A stretch of 64,000 nt of DNA. Source: Allopusillimonas sp048270225. GTDB taxonomy: Bacteria; Pseudomonadota; Gammaproteobacteria; Burkholderiales; Burkholderiaceae_B. The translations under genes were made by a program, and so were the position numbers. Shown one piece after another: positions 1 to 8,689 of this stretch. Positions within the stretch are counted from its first letter, which is position 1. Every line of letters begins with the position of its first letter. Below the pieces are notes generated by a model. The model had not been told where the DNA came from. It made no database searches and saw only the letters and a list, made by a program, of their open reading frames with translations. The stretch covers positions 62,001 through 126,000 of the forward strand of contig JBLWTG010000002.1 of assembly GCA_048270225.1 (NCBI GenBank), given 5' to 3'.

Positions 1-41
1 TTAATGCCTAAAACAATTAGATGATATAGGGGAGACAATAA

Positions 42-1031
42 ATGAAGCTTCGTACTGTTTTTCTGCTGGGCATGTTTGCCGCGACATTCGGCATGAGCCA
101 GCTTGCCAGGGCCGACGACTGTCCAAACCGCGGCGATCTTGACGCCATGTACTGCGATGCCAACAAGGATCTGGTTGCCGATACGCCGACTGATCCCGAC
201 AAACTCAAGACGCCCTCCACGCTTGTCTTCACTTATACGCCGGTTGAGGATCCCGCTGTCTACGCGGAAATCTTCACGCCTTTCACGAAATACCTGTCTC
301 AGTGCGTAGACCGCAAGGTCGTGTTCTATCAGGTGCAGAGCAACGCGGCCGAGATCGAAGCCATGCGTTCGAACCGGCTTCATGTCGGCGGTTTTTCGAC
401 CGGCCCTACCAATTTTGCGGTCAATCTGGCTGGCGCGGTCCCGTTTGCGGTCAAGGGAGACGCCGATGGCTTTCAAGGCTATAACCTGATCGTTATCGTC
501 AAGAAAGACAGCCCATACAAGGCGCTGCGGGATCTCAAAGGCAAGAAAGTGGCGCACACCTCGCCATCGTCCAACTCGGGCAATATGGCGCCCATCGCGC
601 TGTTTCCCGAGCAAGGCCTGGTGCCCGGCAAGGACTACGCCTTTCTGTATTCCGGCAAGCATGACCAGTCCATCATGGGCGTGAATTCGGGCGACTACGA
701 TGCTGCAGCAGTGGCCTCGGATGTGTTCCATCGCATGGCAGAACGCGGGCAGATCAAGGAAGACGATTTCCGCATCATTTACACCAGCGAGAAATTCCCG
801 ACTTCGTCATTTTCCTATGCCTATGATCTGGAGCCTGCTTTCCGCGACAAGATGCTCAAGTGCTTCTATGATTTCCGCTTTCCGGCCGAAATGAAAGAAG
901 CCTTTGACGGCGCGGACCGATTTTTTCCGGTGACTTATCAGAAAGACTGGAAAATCGTGCGCGAGGTTGCCAAGGCCGGCGGCGAAAGCTTTACAAAGTC
1001 CGCGTACGACAAAGCCAATAAAGGCAAGTAA
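42..1031 (+). CDS. phnD: phosphonate/phosphite-type ABC transporter substrate-binding protein (PhnD family)
   Basis: Periplasmic binding protein that would deliver a phosphonate, phosphite or phosphate-ester ligand to the permease encoded just downstream. The 329-residue product begins with a typical Sec signal peptide: basic start, hydrophobic core, and a probable cleavage after the ALARA-like stretch LARA at residues 21-24. The rest is a PhnD-like two-lobed fold; a serine-rich ligand-loop candidate, SPSSNSGN, lies near residue 177. A GGGGAG ribosome site precedes the ATG at good spacing. It is followed after 5 bp by the ATPase gene, so the four genes form one operon. No C-P lyase genes are present in the window, so the exact ligand is unknown; the family also includes phosphite binders (PtxB). 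Confidence 0.85.
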   Translation: MKLRTVFLLGMFAATFGMSQLARADDCPNRGDLDAMYCDANKDLVADTPTDPDKLKTPSTLVFTYTPVEDPAVYAEIFTPFTKYLSQCVDRKVVFYQVQSNAAEIEAMRSNRLHVGGFSTGPTNFAVNLAGAVPFAVKGDADGFQGYNLIVIVKKDSPYKALRDLKGKKVAHTSPSSNSGNMAPIALFPEQGLVPGKDYAFLYSGKHDQSIMGVNSGDYDAAAVASDVFHRMAERGQIKEDDFRIIYTSEKFPTSSFSYAYDLEPAFRDKMLKCFYDFRFPAEMKEAFDGADRFFPVTYQKDWKIVREVAKAGGESFTKSAYDKANKGK

Positions 1032-1036
1032 GCCTT

Positions 1037-1804
1037 ATGGCATCGCTGCACATCAAGGGACTCATCAAGGAGTACAGGGCCAACACGCCGGTGCTGCGGA
1101 ACATTAACCTGTCGTTCAGCGGCGAGGGCCTGACGGCCATTATCGGCCCGTCAGGCACCGGCAAAAGTACCCTGCTGCGCTGTATCAATCGGTTGATCGA
1201 ACCCACCCAGGGCAGCATTGTGCTGCGCGACGACACCACACAGATCGACCTGGCGCGCGTGCGGGGCTCGGCCCTACGCCAGGCGCGTCGGCGCATAGGC
1301 ATGGTGTTTCAGGAGTACAACCTGGTCGAGCGCCTGACCGTCATGGAAAACCTGCTGACCGGGCGCCTGGGCTATACCTCCTTCATCAATGCCTGGCGCC
1401 GCCATTTTGAGCCTGGAGATATCCAGTATGCGTTCGGCCTGCTGGAAACTGTAGGCCTGGGGGGCCTGGCCAATCAGCGCGCCGATGCGCTGTCGGGTGG
1501 ACAGCGCCAGCGGGTGGGCATTGCCCGGGCGCTGATGCAAAGACCGCAACTGCTGCTGGCCGATGAGCCCACCTCGTCGCTGGATCCCAAGACCTCCATA
1601 GAGATCATGGAACTGCTCACGGAGCAGGGTCGGGCCAACAGCATTCCCGTCATTGTGAATATTCACGATGTGGAACTGGCCCGACGCTATGCGACGCGTA
1701 TTGTGGGCATGTCCGGCGGCAACATCGTCTATGACGGCGAGCCCCAGGGCCTGGCATCCGAGGCGCTCAAGCAGATCTACGGAGGCGAGTCATGGCTGGA
1801 ATAG
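1037..1804 (+). CDS. phnC: phosphonate ABC transporter ATP-binding protein
   Basis: Cytoplasmic ATPase subunit that powers the phosphonate-type importer. The 255-residue protein shows the full ABC set: Walker A GPSGTGKST at residues 37-45, Q-loop glutamine at 92 (VFQEYN), signature LSGGQ at 152-156, Walker B LLLADEP at about 172-178, and the switch histidine at 210 (NIHDVE). The stretch RRRIGMVFQEYNLVERLTV is typical of PhnC. It starts 5 bp after phnD and its 3' end overlaps the first permease gene by 13 bp, which points to translational coupling. Confidence 0.92.
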   Translation: MASLHIKGLIKEYRANTPVLRNINLSFSGEGLTAIIGPSGTGKSTLLRCINRLIEPTQGSIVLRDDTTQIDLARVRGSALRQARRRIGMVFQEYNLVERLTVMENLLTGRLGYTSFINAWRRHFEPGDIQYAFGLLETVGLGGLANQRADALSGGQRQRVGIARALMQRPQLLLADEPTSSLDPKTSIEIMELLTEQGRANSIPVIVNIHDVELARRYATRIVGMSGGNIVYDGEPQGLASEALKQIYGGESWLE

Positions 1805-2685
1805 CCGATGCCGGCCGGATCAAACCATTTGCGCTATCGAACAAGGCCAGGCTGGGCCTGATTCTGGTGATCGCCTACGCGATATTCGCCGCCACGCAGC
1901 TTGGGTTTTCATGGGATCGCTTTGCCGCCGGCCTGGGGCACGGCGCCCGGTTTCTGGGGCGCATGTTTCCACCCAGCGTGGAACGCATGGATGTGCTGTG
2001 GAAGGGCATTGCCGAAAGCCTGGAGATCGCCGTGCTTGCGTCGACGCTGGGCATCGTGCTGTCGCTGCCCATCAGCCTGCTGGGCGCGCGCAACCTGATG
2101 CCGACATGGGCGACCTGGCCGGCGCGGGCCGTGGTCTCCCTGTGCCGCTCACTGCACCCGGTGATTGTCGCCATCATTTTCGTCAAGGCTGTTGGATTTG
2201 GCGCGCTGGCCGGCGTCCTGGCCCTCAGTGTTGCCTCCATAGGATTTATCGGAAAGCTGTTCACCGAAGCCATCGAAGAAATCTCGCTCAAGCAGGTGGA
2301 AGCCGTCCGCGCCAGCGGCGCCTCGTTCGCCAACGTCATCCTGTTTGCCGTGCTGCCGCAGGTATTTGCGCGTTTCGTGGGGTTCGCCACCTATCAGCTG
2401 GACTCCAATCTGCGCAATTCGACCATGGTGGGCATTGTGGGCGCCGGCGGTATCGGTGGCACGCTGTTTTCTGCCTTCCAGCGCTTTGACTATGACTTTG
2501 TCTGCACCATACTGGGCACCATCATAGCCATCATCATGCTGGGCGAACTGCTGGCCCGTGCCGTGCGTGCCGTTCTGCTCGACAACCTTTCGCTGGCCGA
2601 TCTGGCGCGCGGAAACCGACGCGGCGGCGCGGTGTCATCGCGCCAGGCGAGGCCGGACGGCAGAACAGCGGAGAATGAAACATGA
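1792..2685 (+). CDS. phnE: phosphonate ABC transporter permease, first copy
   Basis: Inner membrane permease subunit of the PhnCDE-type importer. The 297-residue product has an N-terminal transmembrane segment (about residues 20-38) followed by the binding-protein-dependent transport domain with several hydrophobic helices. The EAA-type loop that docks the ATPase is visible as EAIEEISLKQVEAVRASGAS near residues 160-180. The C-terminal 30 residues are charged and poorly conserved in appearance. It overlaps phnC by 13 bp and the second permease by 4 bp. Together the two permease genes probably form a heterodimeric channel, as in other phn/ptx operons with two PhnE proteins. Confidence 0.88.
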   Translation: MAGIADAGRIKPFALSNKARLGLILVIAYAIFAATQLGFSWDRFAAGLGHGARFLGRMFPPSVERMDVLWKGIAESLEIAVLASTLGIVLSLPISLLGARNLMPTWATWPARAVVSLCRSLHPVIVAIIFVKAVGFGALAGVLALSVASIGFIGKLFTEAIEEISLKQVEAVRASGASFANVILFAVLPQVFARFVGFATYQLDSNLRNSTMVGIVGAGGIGGTLFSAFQRFDYDFVCTILGTIIAIIMLGELLARAVRAVLLDNLSLADLARGNRRGGAVSSRQARPDGRTAENET

Positions 2686-3482
2686 CCCCCGCCCTGCCCG
2701 ACACCTGGGTACGCTTTACGCCCGGCCAGCGCCTGCTCCGTTTTGTGCTCTACCTGCTGTTTGTGATGGCCATTGTGCAGTCCATCCGGAGCATAGACGT
2801 CATCCCCGAGTTTCTGTACGACGCCCCTACCCAGATGGCAGACCTGTTGCACCGGATGTGGCCAATAGACTGGGCCAGCTTTCAGGGCGAAATACACAAG
2901 GCCTTGATCGAAACCCTGCACATGGCGACGCTGGGCACCATTCTGGCTGTGATCATGGCTGTCCCGGTCGGCCTGGCTGCCGCAGGCAACCTGACCCCGA
3001 ACCGGGCCGTTAACTTTCTGGCCCGCCTGATCCTGGTGTCCAGCCGTTCCATCAACTCGCTGGTCTGGGCGCTGCTGTTCATCGCCATTTTCGGTCCGGG
3101 ACCACTTGCCGGTACAATCGCCATCGCATTTCGCTCCATCGGTTTTATCGGCAAGCTGCTGGGCGAAGCCATCGAGGATGCGCAGCCTGGTCCCATCGAA
3201 GCGCTCGCAGCCACCGGTGCGCGCACGGGATCCATCATCGGCTATGGATACTGGCCGCAGATCAGGCCGGCGTTCTGGTCTATAGTGCTGTTGCGCTGGG
3301 ACATCAATGTGCGAGAGTCTGCCGTATTGGGCCTGGTCGGCGCTGGCGGCATCGGGATGGCGCTGAACAGCGCCATGGACTTGTTCCAGTGGGACAAGGT
3401 CGCGCTGATTCTGGTGCTGATTTTTGCTATCGTCATCGTTGCCGAAGTATTGATCACGCGAGCGCGTAAATCGCTGCTCTGA
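2682..3482 (+). CDS. phnE: phosphonate ABC transporter permease, second copy
   Basis: Second PhnE-family permease, 266 residues, starting in the ATGA overlap with the first. It has an N-terminal membrane anchor around residues 17-37, a transport domain with about five further hydrophobic segments, and an EAA loop (EAIEDAQPGPIEALAATGA) near residues 160-180. It shares the terminal pattern VGAGGIG with the first copy, so the two arose by duplication but are now clearly diverged. It ends the operon; no strong intrinsic terminator is seen in the 67 bp before the next gene. Confidence 0.88.
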   Translation: MTPALPDTWVRFTPGQRLLRFVLYLLFVMAIVQSIRSIDVIPEFLYDAPTQMADLLHRMWPIDWASFQGEIHKALIETLHMATLGTILAVIMAVPVGLAAAGNLTPNRAVNFLARLILVSSRSINSLVWALLFIAIFGPGPLAGTIAIAFRSIGFIGKLLGEAIEDAQPGPIEALAATGARTGSIIGYGYWPQIRPAFWSIVLLRWDINVRESAVLGLVGAGGIGMALNSAMDLFQWDKVALILVLIFAIVIVAEVLITRARKSLL

Positions 3483-3549
3483 TACACAGCATATAGGCGC
3501 CAGCCTGTGCATCTCAGCCGGCGCCCTGGCAACACGGAAGGATGATGCT

Positions 3550-5181
3550 GTGCTTGAACAAGAACTTAAACTCCATGTACCCGTCGCTGCACGCCAGCAG
3601 ATCAGGGAACAGCTCCTTGGGCTGGGCGCCAAGGAACAGCGCCTGCGGGCGCGCTATTTCGATACGCCCGACCGCCGCCTGGCGCGAGCCGGCGTCGCAC
3701 TGCGACTCAGACTGGAGGGCGAGCACTGGATCCAGACCGCCAAGGCGCCCGGACCCGACGAGCTTTCCCGGATAGAACTGAACCATCCGCGCCCGCACCC
3801 TGAGCTCGATCTGACAGTCTACCAAGGCACGGCAATAGAGAAGGCCCTGAAAGGCCTGTCGCACAGCCTTGGATTACGCTACGAAACCGATGTATTGCGC
3901 CTGAAGCTTGTCCATCAGGTCGATGATCCCGTCCACCCCGGCACCCTGGAGCTGGCGTTTGACGTCGGCCAGATCCGTGCCGGCGACCTGACGCTGGACC
4001 TGTGCGAACTGGAGTTCGAGTTGCTGTCGGGTACCGCAGGCACGATATTCCATGAGGGCCGCGCCTGGATGCAGGCGCATGGCCTGGTGCTCGATCTGCG
4101 CAGCAAGGCCGAACGCGGCGACCTGCTGGCTCAGCATATGGACGAGGCGCAGAACTGGAACGATCAGACCACACTGCGCAACGCACTGCGCATACACGGC
4201 CACACCGAACCCGGCAACGGGTTGCGCATTGATCCCTACGCCCAGAGTCTGCTCAGGCCGCAGCGCGCAGGCGCCATCACGCTCTCGCAGGACATGACGC
4301 TGCAGCAGGCCTACCAGGCCTGCCTGGCCGACTGCGTCAATCATGTCGTGCGCAACAGCACGCTGCTGGCGGGCGTGGACAACGCGGGGGCCGGCCCGTC
4401 TCAGCAAAGGCACTACGTACATCAATTGCGTGTAGGCATGCGCAGGCTGCGCACCTGCTGGAAGTTTTTCGGCAGATGGGTCGACACTCCCTTGTCGGAC
4501 ACGGACCTGCGGCGCTACTTCAGGCTGCTGGGCAGCGCCAGCGACAACGACGTCCTGCGCTTTGAGATTGCGCCCCGCCTGGCCCGAGCGGGCATGCCTG
4601 CCCTGCCCCCGCCCGCGGCGCGCAAGACAGCAAGCGCCGACAACCACCATCCATCCGGCCTGGCTGCAAGCACGCCTTTTCAGCTGTATCTGCTGGACCT
4701 GCTCGAACACCTGGTCAATAGCGCCAGCCTGGGGCAGGCGGCGGCAGCGCGCGTGGCAGCCCGAGCCACCGGCCATGGCGCGCATCACCGACGGCCGGCC
4801 CGCCTTGAAACCAGGCTGGAAACCCGACTACAAAAATGGCTGCACCAACTCTGCCGAGAAGGCAGGGATTTCAGCCAGCTCTCCCGCTCGGCCCAGCACG
4901 ATCTGCGCAAAAAACTCAAACGCCTGCGCTATAGCCTGGAGTTCTCGAAATCAGTGCTGACGGGCAACAAGCTGTCCGGCATCCGCAGCCTGTTGCCACC
5001 CATTCAGCACACCATGGGCGAGCTGAACGATATGTATAACGCCTGGCAGTATTACGAAACGCTGTCCCGCAGCGAATCTGCGGCGCTCTTTGCCCTGGGC
5101 TGGCTCAAGGCCATGCAGGATCAGTTAGAGCGACAGATCCAGAACGATCTTGATCGCCTTGGGGCGGCCAGCCGGCATTAG
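3550..5181 (+). CDS. CYTH-CHAD domain protein (inorganic triphosphatase / polyphosphate-binding type)
   Basis: A 543-residue cytoplasmic protein joining two domains that act on or bind phosphate polymers. Residues 1-200 are a CYTH domain: the diagnostic ExExK motif is at the very N-terminus (EQELK, residues 3-7) and further acidic/basic tunnel strands follow (AGVALRLRLEG, ELEFELLSG). Residues about 255-535 are a helical CHAD domain, with conserved histidine/arginine helices such as HQLRVGMRRLRTCWKFF and LRKKLKRLRYSLEFSK. The start is GTG, set by a GGAAGG site 8-10 nt upstream. A Pro/Ala/His-rich loop lies in the CHAD part. It follows the phosphonate importer by 67 bp on the same strand, so co-expression is possible. 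CHAD proteins bind polyphosphate; whether the CYTH domain is a triphosphatase is inference from the family. Confidence 0.85.
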   Translation: MLEQELKLHVPVAARQQIREQLLGLGAKEQRLRARYFDTPDRRLARAGVALRLRLEGEHWIQTAKAPGPDELSRIELNHPRPHPELDLTVYQGTAIEKALKGLSHSLGLRYETDVLRLKLVHQVDDPVHPGTLELAFDVGQIRAGDLTLDLCELEFELLSGTAGTIFHEGRAWMQAHGLVLDLRSKAERGDLLAQHMDEAQNWNDQTTLRNALRIHGHTEPGNGLRIDPYAQSLLRPQRAGAITLSQDMTLQQAYQACLADCVNHVVRNSTLLAGVDNAGAGPSQQRHYVHQLRVGMRRLRTCWKFFGRWVDTPLSDTDLRRYFRLLGSASDNDVLRFEIAPRLARAGMPALPPPAARKTASADNHHPSGLAASTPFQLYLLDLLEHLVNSASLGQAAAARVAARATGHGAHHRRPARLETRLETRLQKWLHQLCREGRDFSQLSRSAQHDLRKKLKRLRYSLEFSKSVLTGNKLSGIRSLLPPIQHTMGELNDMYNAWQYYETLSRSESAALFALGWLKAMQDQLERQIQNDLDRLGAASRH

Positions 5182-5220
5182 TCACGGCAAGCCCGCCGCC
5201 GGCCCTGGCGCCGTCGCGGC

Positions 5221-6591
5221 TTATTCGCCCAGCAGAGCGGCCGCGAACTCGCGGGCGACAAAGGGCTGCAGATCATTGAGCCCCTCGCCCACGCCTATCC
5301 AGTACACCGGCACCGGCCGCACGCCCTGGCTGCCGGCGGCCACGGCTGCCAGCGTACCGCCCTTGGCCGTGCCATCCAGCTTGGTGACCACCAGCCCGGT
5401 CAGGTTGATGGCCGCGTCGAAAGCGCGTATCTGGGCGATCGCATTCTGACCGGTATTGCCGTCGACCACCAGCAGGACCTCATGCGGCGCCTGGCCATCG
5501 GCCTTGCCGATGACGCGCCGGATTTTCTTGAGCTCTTCCATGAGGTGCAATTGCGTGGGCAGGCGGCCTGCCGTATCGACCATGACGACATCGGCCTCGC
5601 GGGCGCGGCCGGCATTGACCGCGTCGAAAGCCACGGCAGCCGGATCGCCGCCCTCCTGGGCGATGACCGTGACGTTATTACGGGCGCCCCACTCCATCAG
5701 TTGCTCGCGCGCAGCCGCACGGAAGGTATCGCCCGCGGCCAGCAGCACGCTTGCCCCCTGCGCCTGGAAATGATGGGCCAGCTTGCCGATGGACGTGGTT
5801 TTGCCCGCGCCGTTCACGCCGGTGATCATGACGACAAGCGGCGCAACACGCCCGAGCGGAAACGGCTTTTCAAGCGGGGCCAGGTGGTCGGCAAGAATGT
5901 CGCGCAGCGCCGTCTTGACCGCGGCCGCATCCTCTATGCGCTCTTTCCTGACCCGGGCGCGCAGCGCCGTGAGCAGTTTGTCCGTGGCCTCGATACCCGC
6001 GTCCGCCATGATCAGCGCGGTTTCGAGCTCTTCGAACAGGTTTTCATCGACCTTTACGCCGACAAACAGCCCGCCGATGTTCTGCCCGGTGCGGGACAGA
6101 CCCTGCTTGAGCCGCGTCAGCCAGGAGGTTTTGGCGGGCGGGGCCGTCTGAGGTGCGGCTGCCTGTCCGACAGGCTCGGGCGGCGCGGCCTGTTCTGGCG
6201 CTTCCTGGGGCTCGGATTGCTCGGCCTGGCTGGTCGGCAGGGAATCATCCTGAGGGCTGACGGGAGCGGGCTCAGCCACCGGGGTTTCCTCAACAGGCGT
6301 CTGGGCGCTGCCGGCGTCGCGCGCGGCTGTCAGGCCGGGCACGGCGTGGGGCGGACTCGCGGCCGGTGCCGGATCCATTTCCTGCTCCGGAGCGGGAGAT
6401 ACTGCTGCGGTTGACGTCGCTTGGGCCGCAGACGCGGTGTCTTGCGCGCCTATCGCATCATTCTGCGCGGCGTCTGCGTCAGGCGCTGCCTGCGGCGGCG
6501 CATCCTCACGCTGATCCTGCCCTGCGGAGTCGGGGGCCTGCTCGCGGCCTTCGTCGGACGCTTGCTTCTTTCTTTTAAAAAAACTGAACAT
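5221..6591 (-). CDS. ftsY: signal recognition particle receptor FtsY
   Basis: GTPase receptor that docks the SRP-ribosome complex at the inner membrane for co-translational insertion. The chosen start (MFSFFKRKKQ) gives 456 residues and matches the basic, aromatic amphipathic start typical of FtsY; an in-frame upstream extension to 6678 lacks family character and would run into rsmD. Residues about 10-165 are an acidic Ala/Pro/Glu/Gln-rich A domain of low complexity. The NG domain carries the P-loop GVNGAGKTT near residue 257, DTFRAAAREQL, DTAGRLPTQ near 337 and TKLDGTAKGG near 402. It is divergent from rsmD, an arrangement common in bacteria. Confidence 0.95.
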   Translation of the reverse strand: MFSFFKRKKQASDEGREQAPDSAGQDQREDAPPQAAPDADAAQNDAIGAQDTASAAQATSTAAVSPAPEQEMDPAPAASPPHAVPGLTAARDAGSAQTPVEETPVAEPAPVSPQDDSLPTSQAEQSEPQEAPEQAAPPEPVGQAAAPQTAPPAKTSWLTRLKQGLSRTGQNIGGLFVGVKVDENLFEELETALIMADAGIEATDKLLTALRARVRKERIEDAAAVKTALRDILADHLAPLEKPFPLGRVAPLVVMITGVNGAGKTTSIGKLAHHFQAQGASVLLAAGDTFRAAAREQLMEWGARNNVTVIAQEGGDPAAVAFDAVNAGRAREADVVMVDTAGRLPTQLHLMEELKKIRRVIGKADGQAPHEVLLVVDGNTGQNAIAQIRAFDAAINLTGLVVTKLDGTAKGGTLAAVAAGSQGVRPVPVYWIGVGEGLNDLQPFVAREFAAALLGE

Positions 6592-6676
6592 ACGTTTTAC
6601 ACTATCCCAAAAAGCACTCCGAACACGCCCAACCTGCCCAGCACACCGCATCACTGATGAAGCATCCCGAACACGC

Positions 6677-7273
6677 ATGAAAAAACACGCACTCCGTATT
6701 GTAGGCGGTGATTATCGCAAAACGCCGATACCTGTGGTGGACGCCCCCGGCCTGCGTCCGACGCCCGACCGTGTGCGCGAAACCCTTTTCAACTGGCTCG
6801 CTCACTTCTGGGGCGGCGATTTTGCGGACAAGCGGGTGCTCGATCTGTTCGCAGGCTCAGGTGCGCTGGGCTTCGAGGCGGCATCGCGGGGCGTTGCGCA
6901 TGTACAGATGGCCGAGACCCACCCCGCTGCGGTCGCGGCGCTGCGCGCGCTGCGGACCAGGCTGGGCGCGCAGCAGGTGCGCATCCATGCAGGCGACGCC
7001 CTGGTCGTGCTGGATCGCCTGGACGGCGCCACCTTCGATCTGGTGGCGCTGGATCCGCCTTTCGGCAAGGGCTGGATGGACAAGCTATGGCCACGGCTGA
7101 GCGCTGTGCTCAAGCCCGACGGACTGCTGTATGTGGAGTCCGAGACCGCGATCGAGCCGCCCGACACCTGGGAAACCTTGCGGCAATCACGCGCCGGACA
7201 AGTGCATTTCCATCTGCTGCGATTTGCTGCAACGCAAAAAACAGTCAATAATCCGGTGTTAGAACTAGAATAA
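6677..7273 (+). CDS. rsmD: 16S rRNA (guanine(966)-N(2))-methyltransferase
   Basis: SAM-dependent methyltransferase that modifies G966 of 16S rRNA in the 30S subunit. The 198-residue protein starts with the conserved RIVGGDYR stretch, followed by RPTPDRVRETLFNWL. SAM-binding motif I is LDLFAGSGALGFEAASRG (about residues 54-71) and the catalytic motif is DPPFGKG near residue 117. Length fits the family (about 190-200). It is divergent from ftsY and followed by coaD on the same strand. Confidence 0.94.
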   Translation: MKKHALRIVGGDYRKTPIPVVDAPGLRPTPDRVRETLFNWLAHFWGGDFADKRVLDLFAGSGALGFEAASRGVAHVQMAETHPAAVAALRALRTRLGAQQVRIHAGDALVVLDRLDGATFDLVALDPPFGKGWMDKLWPRLSAVLKPDGLLYVESETAIEPPDTWETLRQSRAGQVHFHLLRFAATQKTVNNPVLELE

Positions 7274-7342
7274 GCCCGACTCGGATACTCTGTGCGCCGG
7301 GCGGCCATCGTGGCGACAAACCAATTTTTCTACACATATTCC

Positions 7343-7855
7343 ATGATTACTGCAGTCTATCCCGGAACGTTCGATCCCATGACGCGTGGGCATGAAGACC
7401 TGGTACGCAGGGCCGCCGGCCTGTTCGATCATGTCGTGGTGGGCATTGCCCACAGCCATGCCAAAAAGCCTTTCTTCAGCATCGAAGAGCGCGTTGAAAT
7501 CGCACAGGAAGTACTCAGCCACTATCCCAATGTCACGGTCAGCAGCTTTGCCGGCCTGCTCAAGGACTTCGTCCGCGAGCAGAAAGGCCGGGTCATTGTG
7601 CGCGGACTGCGGGCTGTGTCCGACTTCGAATATGAATTCCAGATGGCGGGCATGAACCGGCACCTGCTGCCCGAGGTCGAGACGCTGTTCATGACGCCCT
7701 CGGATCAGTATCAGTTCATCTCGGGCACGATTGTGCGCGAGATTGCCATTCTGGGCGGCGATGTCAGCAAGTTTGTGTTTCCGTCGGTAGAACGCTGGCT
7801 GCAGGAAAAATCGCGGCAGCGGCGCGAGGAACAGTCCCAGAACGGGCAGGGATGA
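7343..7855 (+). CDS. coaD: phosphopantetheine adenylyltransferase
   Basis: Fourth step of coenzyme A synthesis: transfers AMP from ATP to 4'-phosphopantetheine, giving dephospho-CoA. The start at MITAVYPGTFDPMT gives 170 residues; an upstream in-frame extension to 7292 does not match the family. The nucleotidyltransferase signature is GTFDPMTRGH (residues 8-17) and the second ATP-binding motif is SGTIVREI near residue 131. The C-terminal tail is basic and glutamine-rich, slightly longer than in the 159-residue E. coli enzyme. The last enzyme of the pathway, coaE, is also in this window at about 62.3-63.0 kb. Confidence 0.95.
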   Translation: MITAVYPGTFDPMTRGHEDLVRRAAGLFDHVVVGIAHSHAKKPFFSIEERVEIAQEVLSHYPNVTVSSFAGLLKDFVREQKGRVIVRGLRAVSDFEYEFQMAGMNRHLLPEVETLFMTPSDQYQFISGTIVREIAILGGDVSKFVFPSVERWLQEKSRQRREEQSQNGQG

Positions 7856-7865
7856 AGCCGCCTGC

Positions 7866-7894
7866 GGCATAAGGGTTAATCGAACCCTTATGCC
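7866..7894 (+). terminator. hairpin downstream of coaD
   Basis: A perfect 12-bp inverted repeat (GGCATAAGGGTT, 5-nt loop, AACCCTTATGCC) starts 10 bp after the coaD stop. It lacks a U-tract, so it may be an mRNA-stabilising hairpin or part of a composite terminator with the smaller hairpin at 7920. Confidence 0.45.
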
Positions 7895-7919
7895 CGCAAG
7901 GGTTTACACTGATGAACAG

Positions 7920-7942
7920 CGGCATACTATGCCGGTTTTTAT
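7920..7942 (+). terminator. short intrinsic terminator candidate upstream of the ferredoxin gene
   Basis: CGGCAT, 3-nt loop, ATGCCG, followed by GTTTTTAT. The stem is only 6 bp. If active it would end coaD transcription 30 bp before the ferredoxin start. Confidence 0.4.
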
Positions 7943-7971
7943 AGTGGTTTGCTTTATCCAGGACAACAACC

Positions 7972-8226
7972 ATGGCGCTGCGCATTACCGACGAATGCAT
8001 CAACTGCGATGTCTGCGAGCCTCAGTGCCCGAACAATGCCATTTTCATGGGCGCGGAGATCTATGAGATCGACCCCTCATTCTGCACGGAATGCGTGGGG
8101 CACTTCGGCGAACCCCAATGCCAGGTGGTCTGCCCGGTCGAGTGCATAGAAGTCGACCCCGACTGCACCGAAAATGGCGAAATGCTGCTGGCCAAATACC
8201 GCAAGCTGACGGCGCTGGCAGGCTAA
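7972..8226 (+). CDS. YfhL-type 2[4Fe-4S] ferredoxin
   Basis: Small electron carrier of 84 residues. Cluster I ligands are C9, C12, C15 and C19 (CxxCxxCxxxC). Cluster II ligands are C38, C41, C50 and C54, with the eight-residue insertion between the second and third cysteine that marks the YfhL/Alvin subgroup of low-potential bacterial ferredoxins. Partner enzymes are not indicated by the context; in related genomes a ferredoxin of this type commonly follows coaD. Confidence 0.93.
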   Translation: MALRITDECINCDVCEPQCPNNAIFMGAEIYEIDPSFCTECVGHFGEPQCQVVCPVECIEVDPDCTENGEMLLAKYRKLTALAG

Positions 8227-8281
8227 CAGCCTCGTCGCCCACGGCGCCGCGACATGCGGGCGTGCAAGCCCTGCCTGGCGC

Positions 8282-8671
8282 TCAGTGCGACGGCCAGTCA
8301 ACAGCCGGCGCATCCGGATGCAGCTTGACCAGCCTGCAGGGCTGGTCAAGAAAGCGGCTGAACCACGACGCCGCCAAATCTCCCTCATCGACCACCTTCG
8401 CCTGCTGCGCGTTGATCTGCACGCTGCGGCATACGCTGTCGTCGTCCTCAATCACATCTATCGGAATATCCAGGCGCAGCATGCCCGGCGCCTTGATGAC
8501 GAGGTAGCCGAACCTCAAGGTAACCTGCACCTCACCCAGCCTGCTGCAGCGATCCTGCCCCAGCCATGAGCCGGCATGGTCCACCACCAGCCAACGCCGG
8601 TCGCACTCGGCTGCACTGGCATCGGCCAAGCCGCCGCATTCAGCGATGGGATGATATGTCGATTGTGTCAT
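8282..8671 (-). CDS. stand-alone MOSC N-terminal beta-barrel domain protein
   Basis: A 129-residue protein resembling only the N-terminal beta-barrel that normally precedes the molybdenum-cofactor-binding MOSC domain. Supporting patterns are the YHPIAECGGLA start, the CDRRWLVVDHAGSWLGQ strand pair, the APGM turn, and VDEGDLAASWFSRFLDQPCR before LVKL at the end. In most homologues a MOSC domain with its catalytic cysteine follows; here a stop comes right after PAVDWPSH and only 55 bp remain before the oppositely oriented ferredoxin gene ends, so no MOSC remnant fits there. It could be a natural short paralogue or a truncated gene. Function is unknown without the catalytic half. Confidence 0.65.
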   Translation of the reverse strand: MTQSTYHPIAECGGLADASAAECDRRWLVVDHAGSWLGQDRCSRLGEVQVTLRFGYLVIKAPGMLRLDIPIDVIEDDDSVCRSVQINAQQAKVVDEGDLAASWFSRFLDQPCRLVKLHPDAPAVDWPSH

Positions 8672-8689
8672 GTTCGAATCGCCTTGTGA

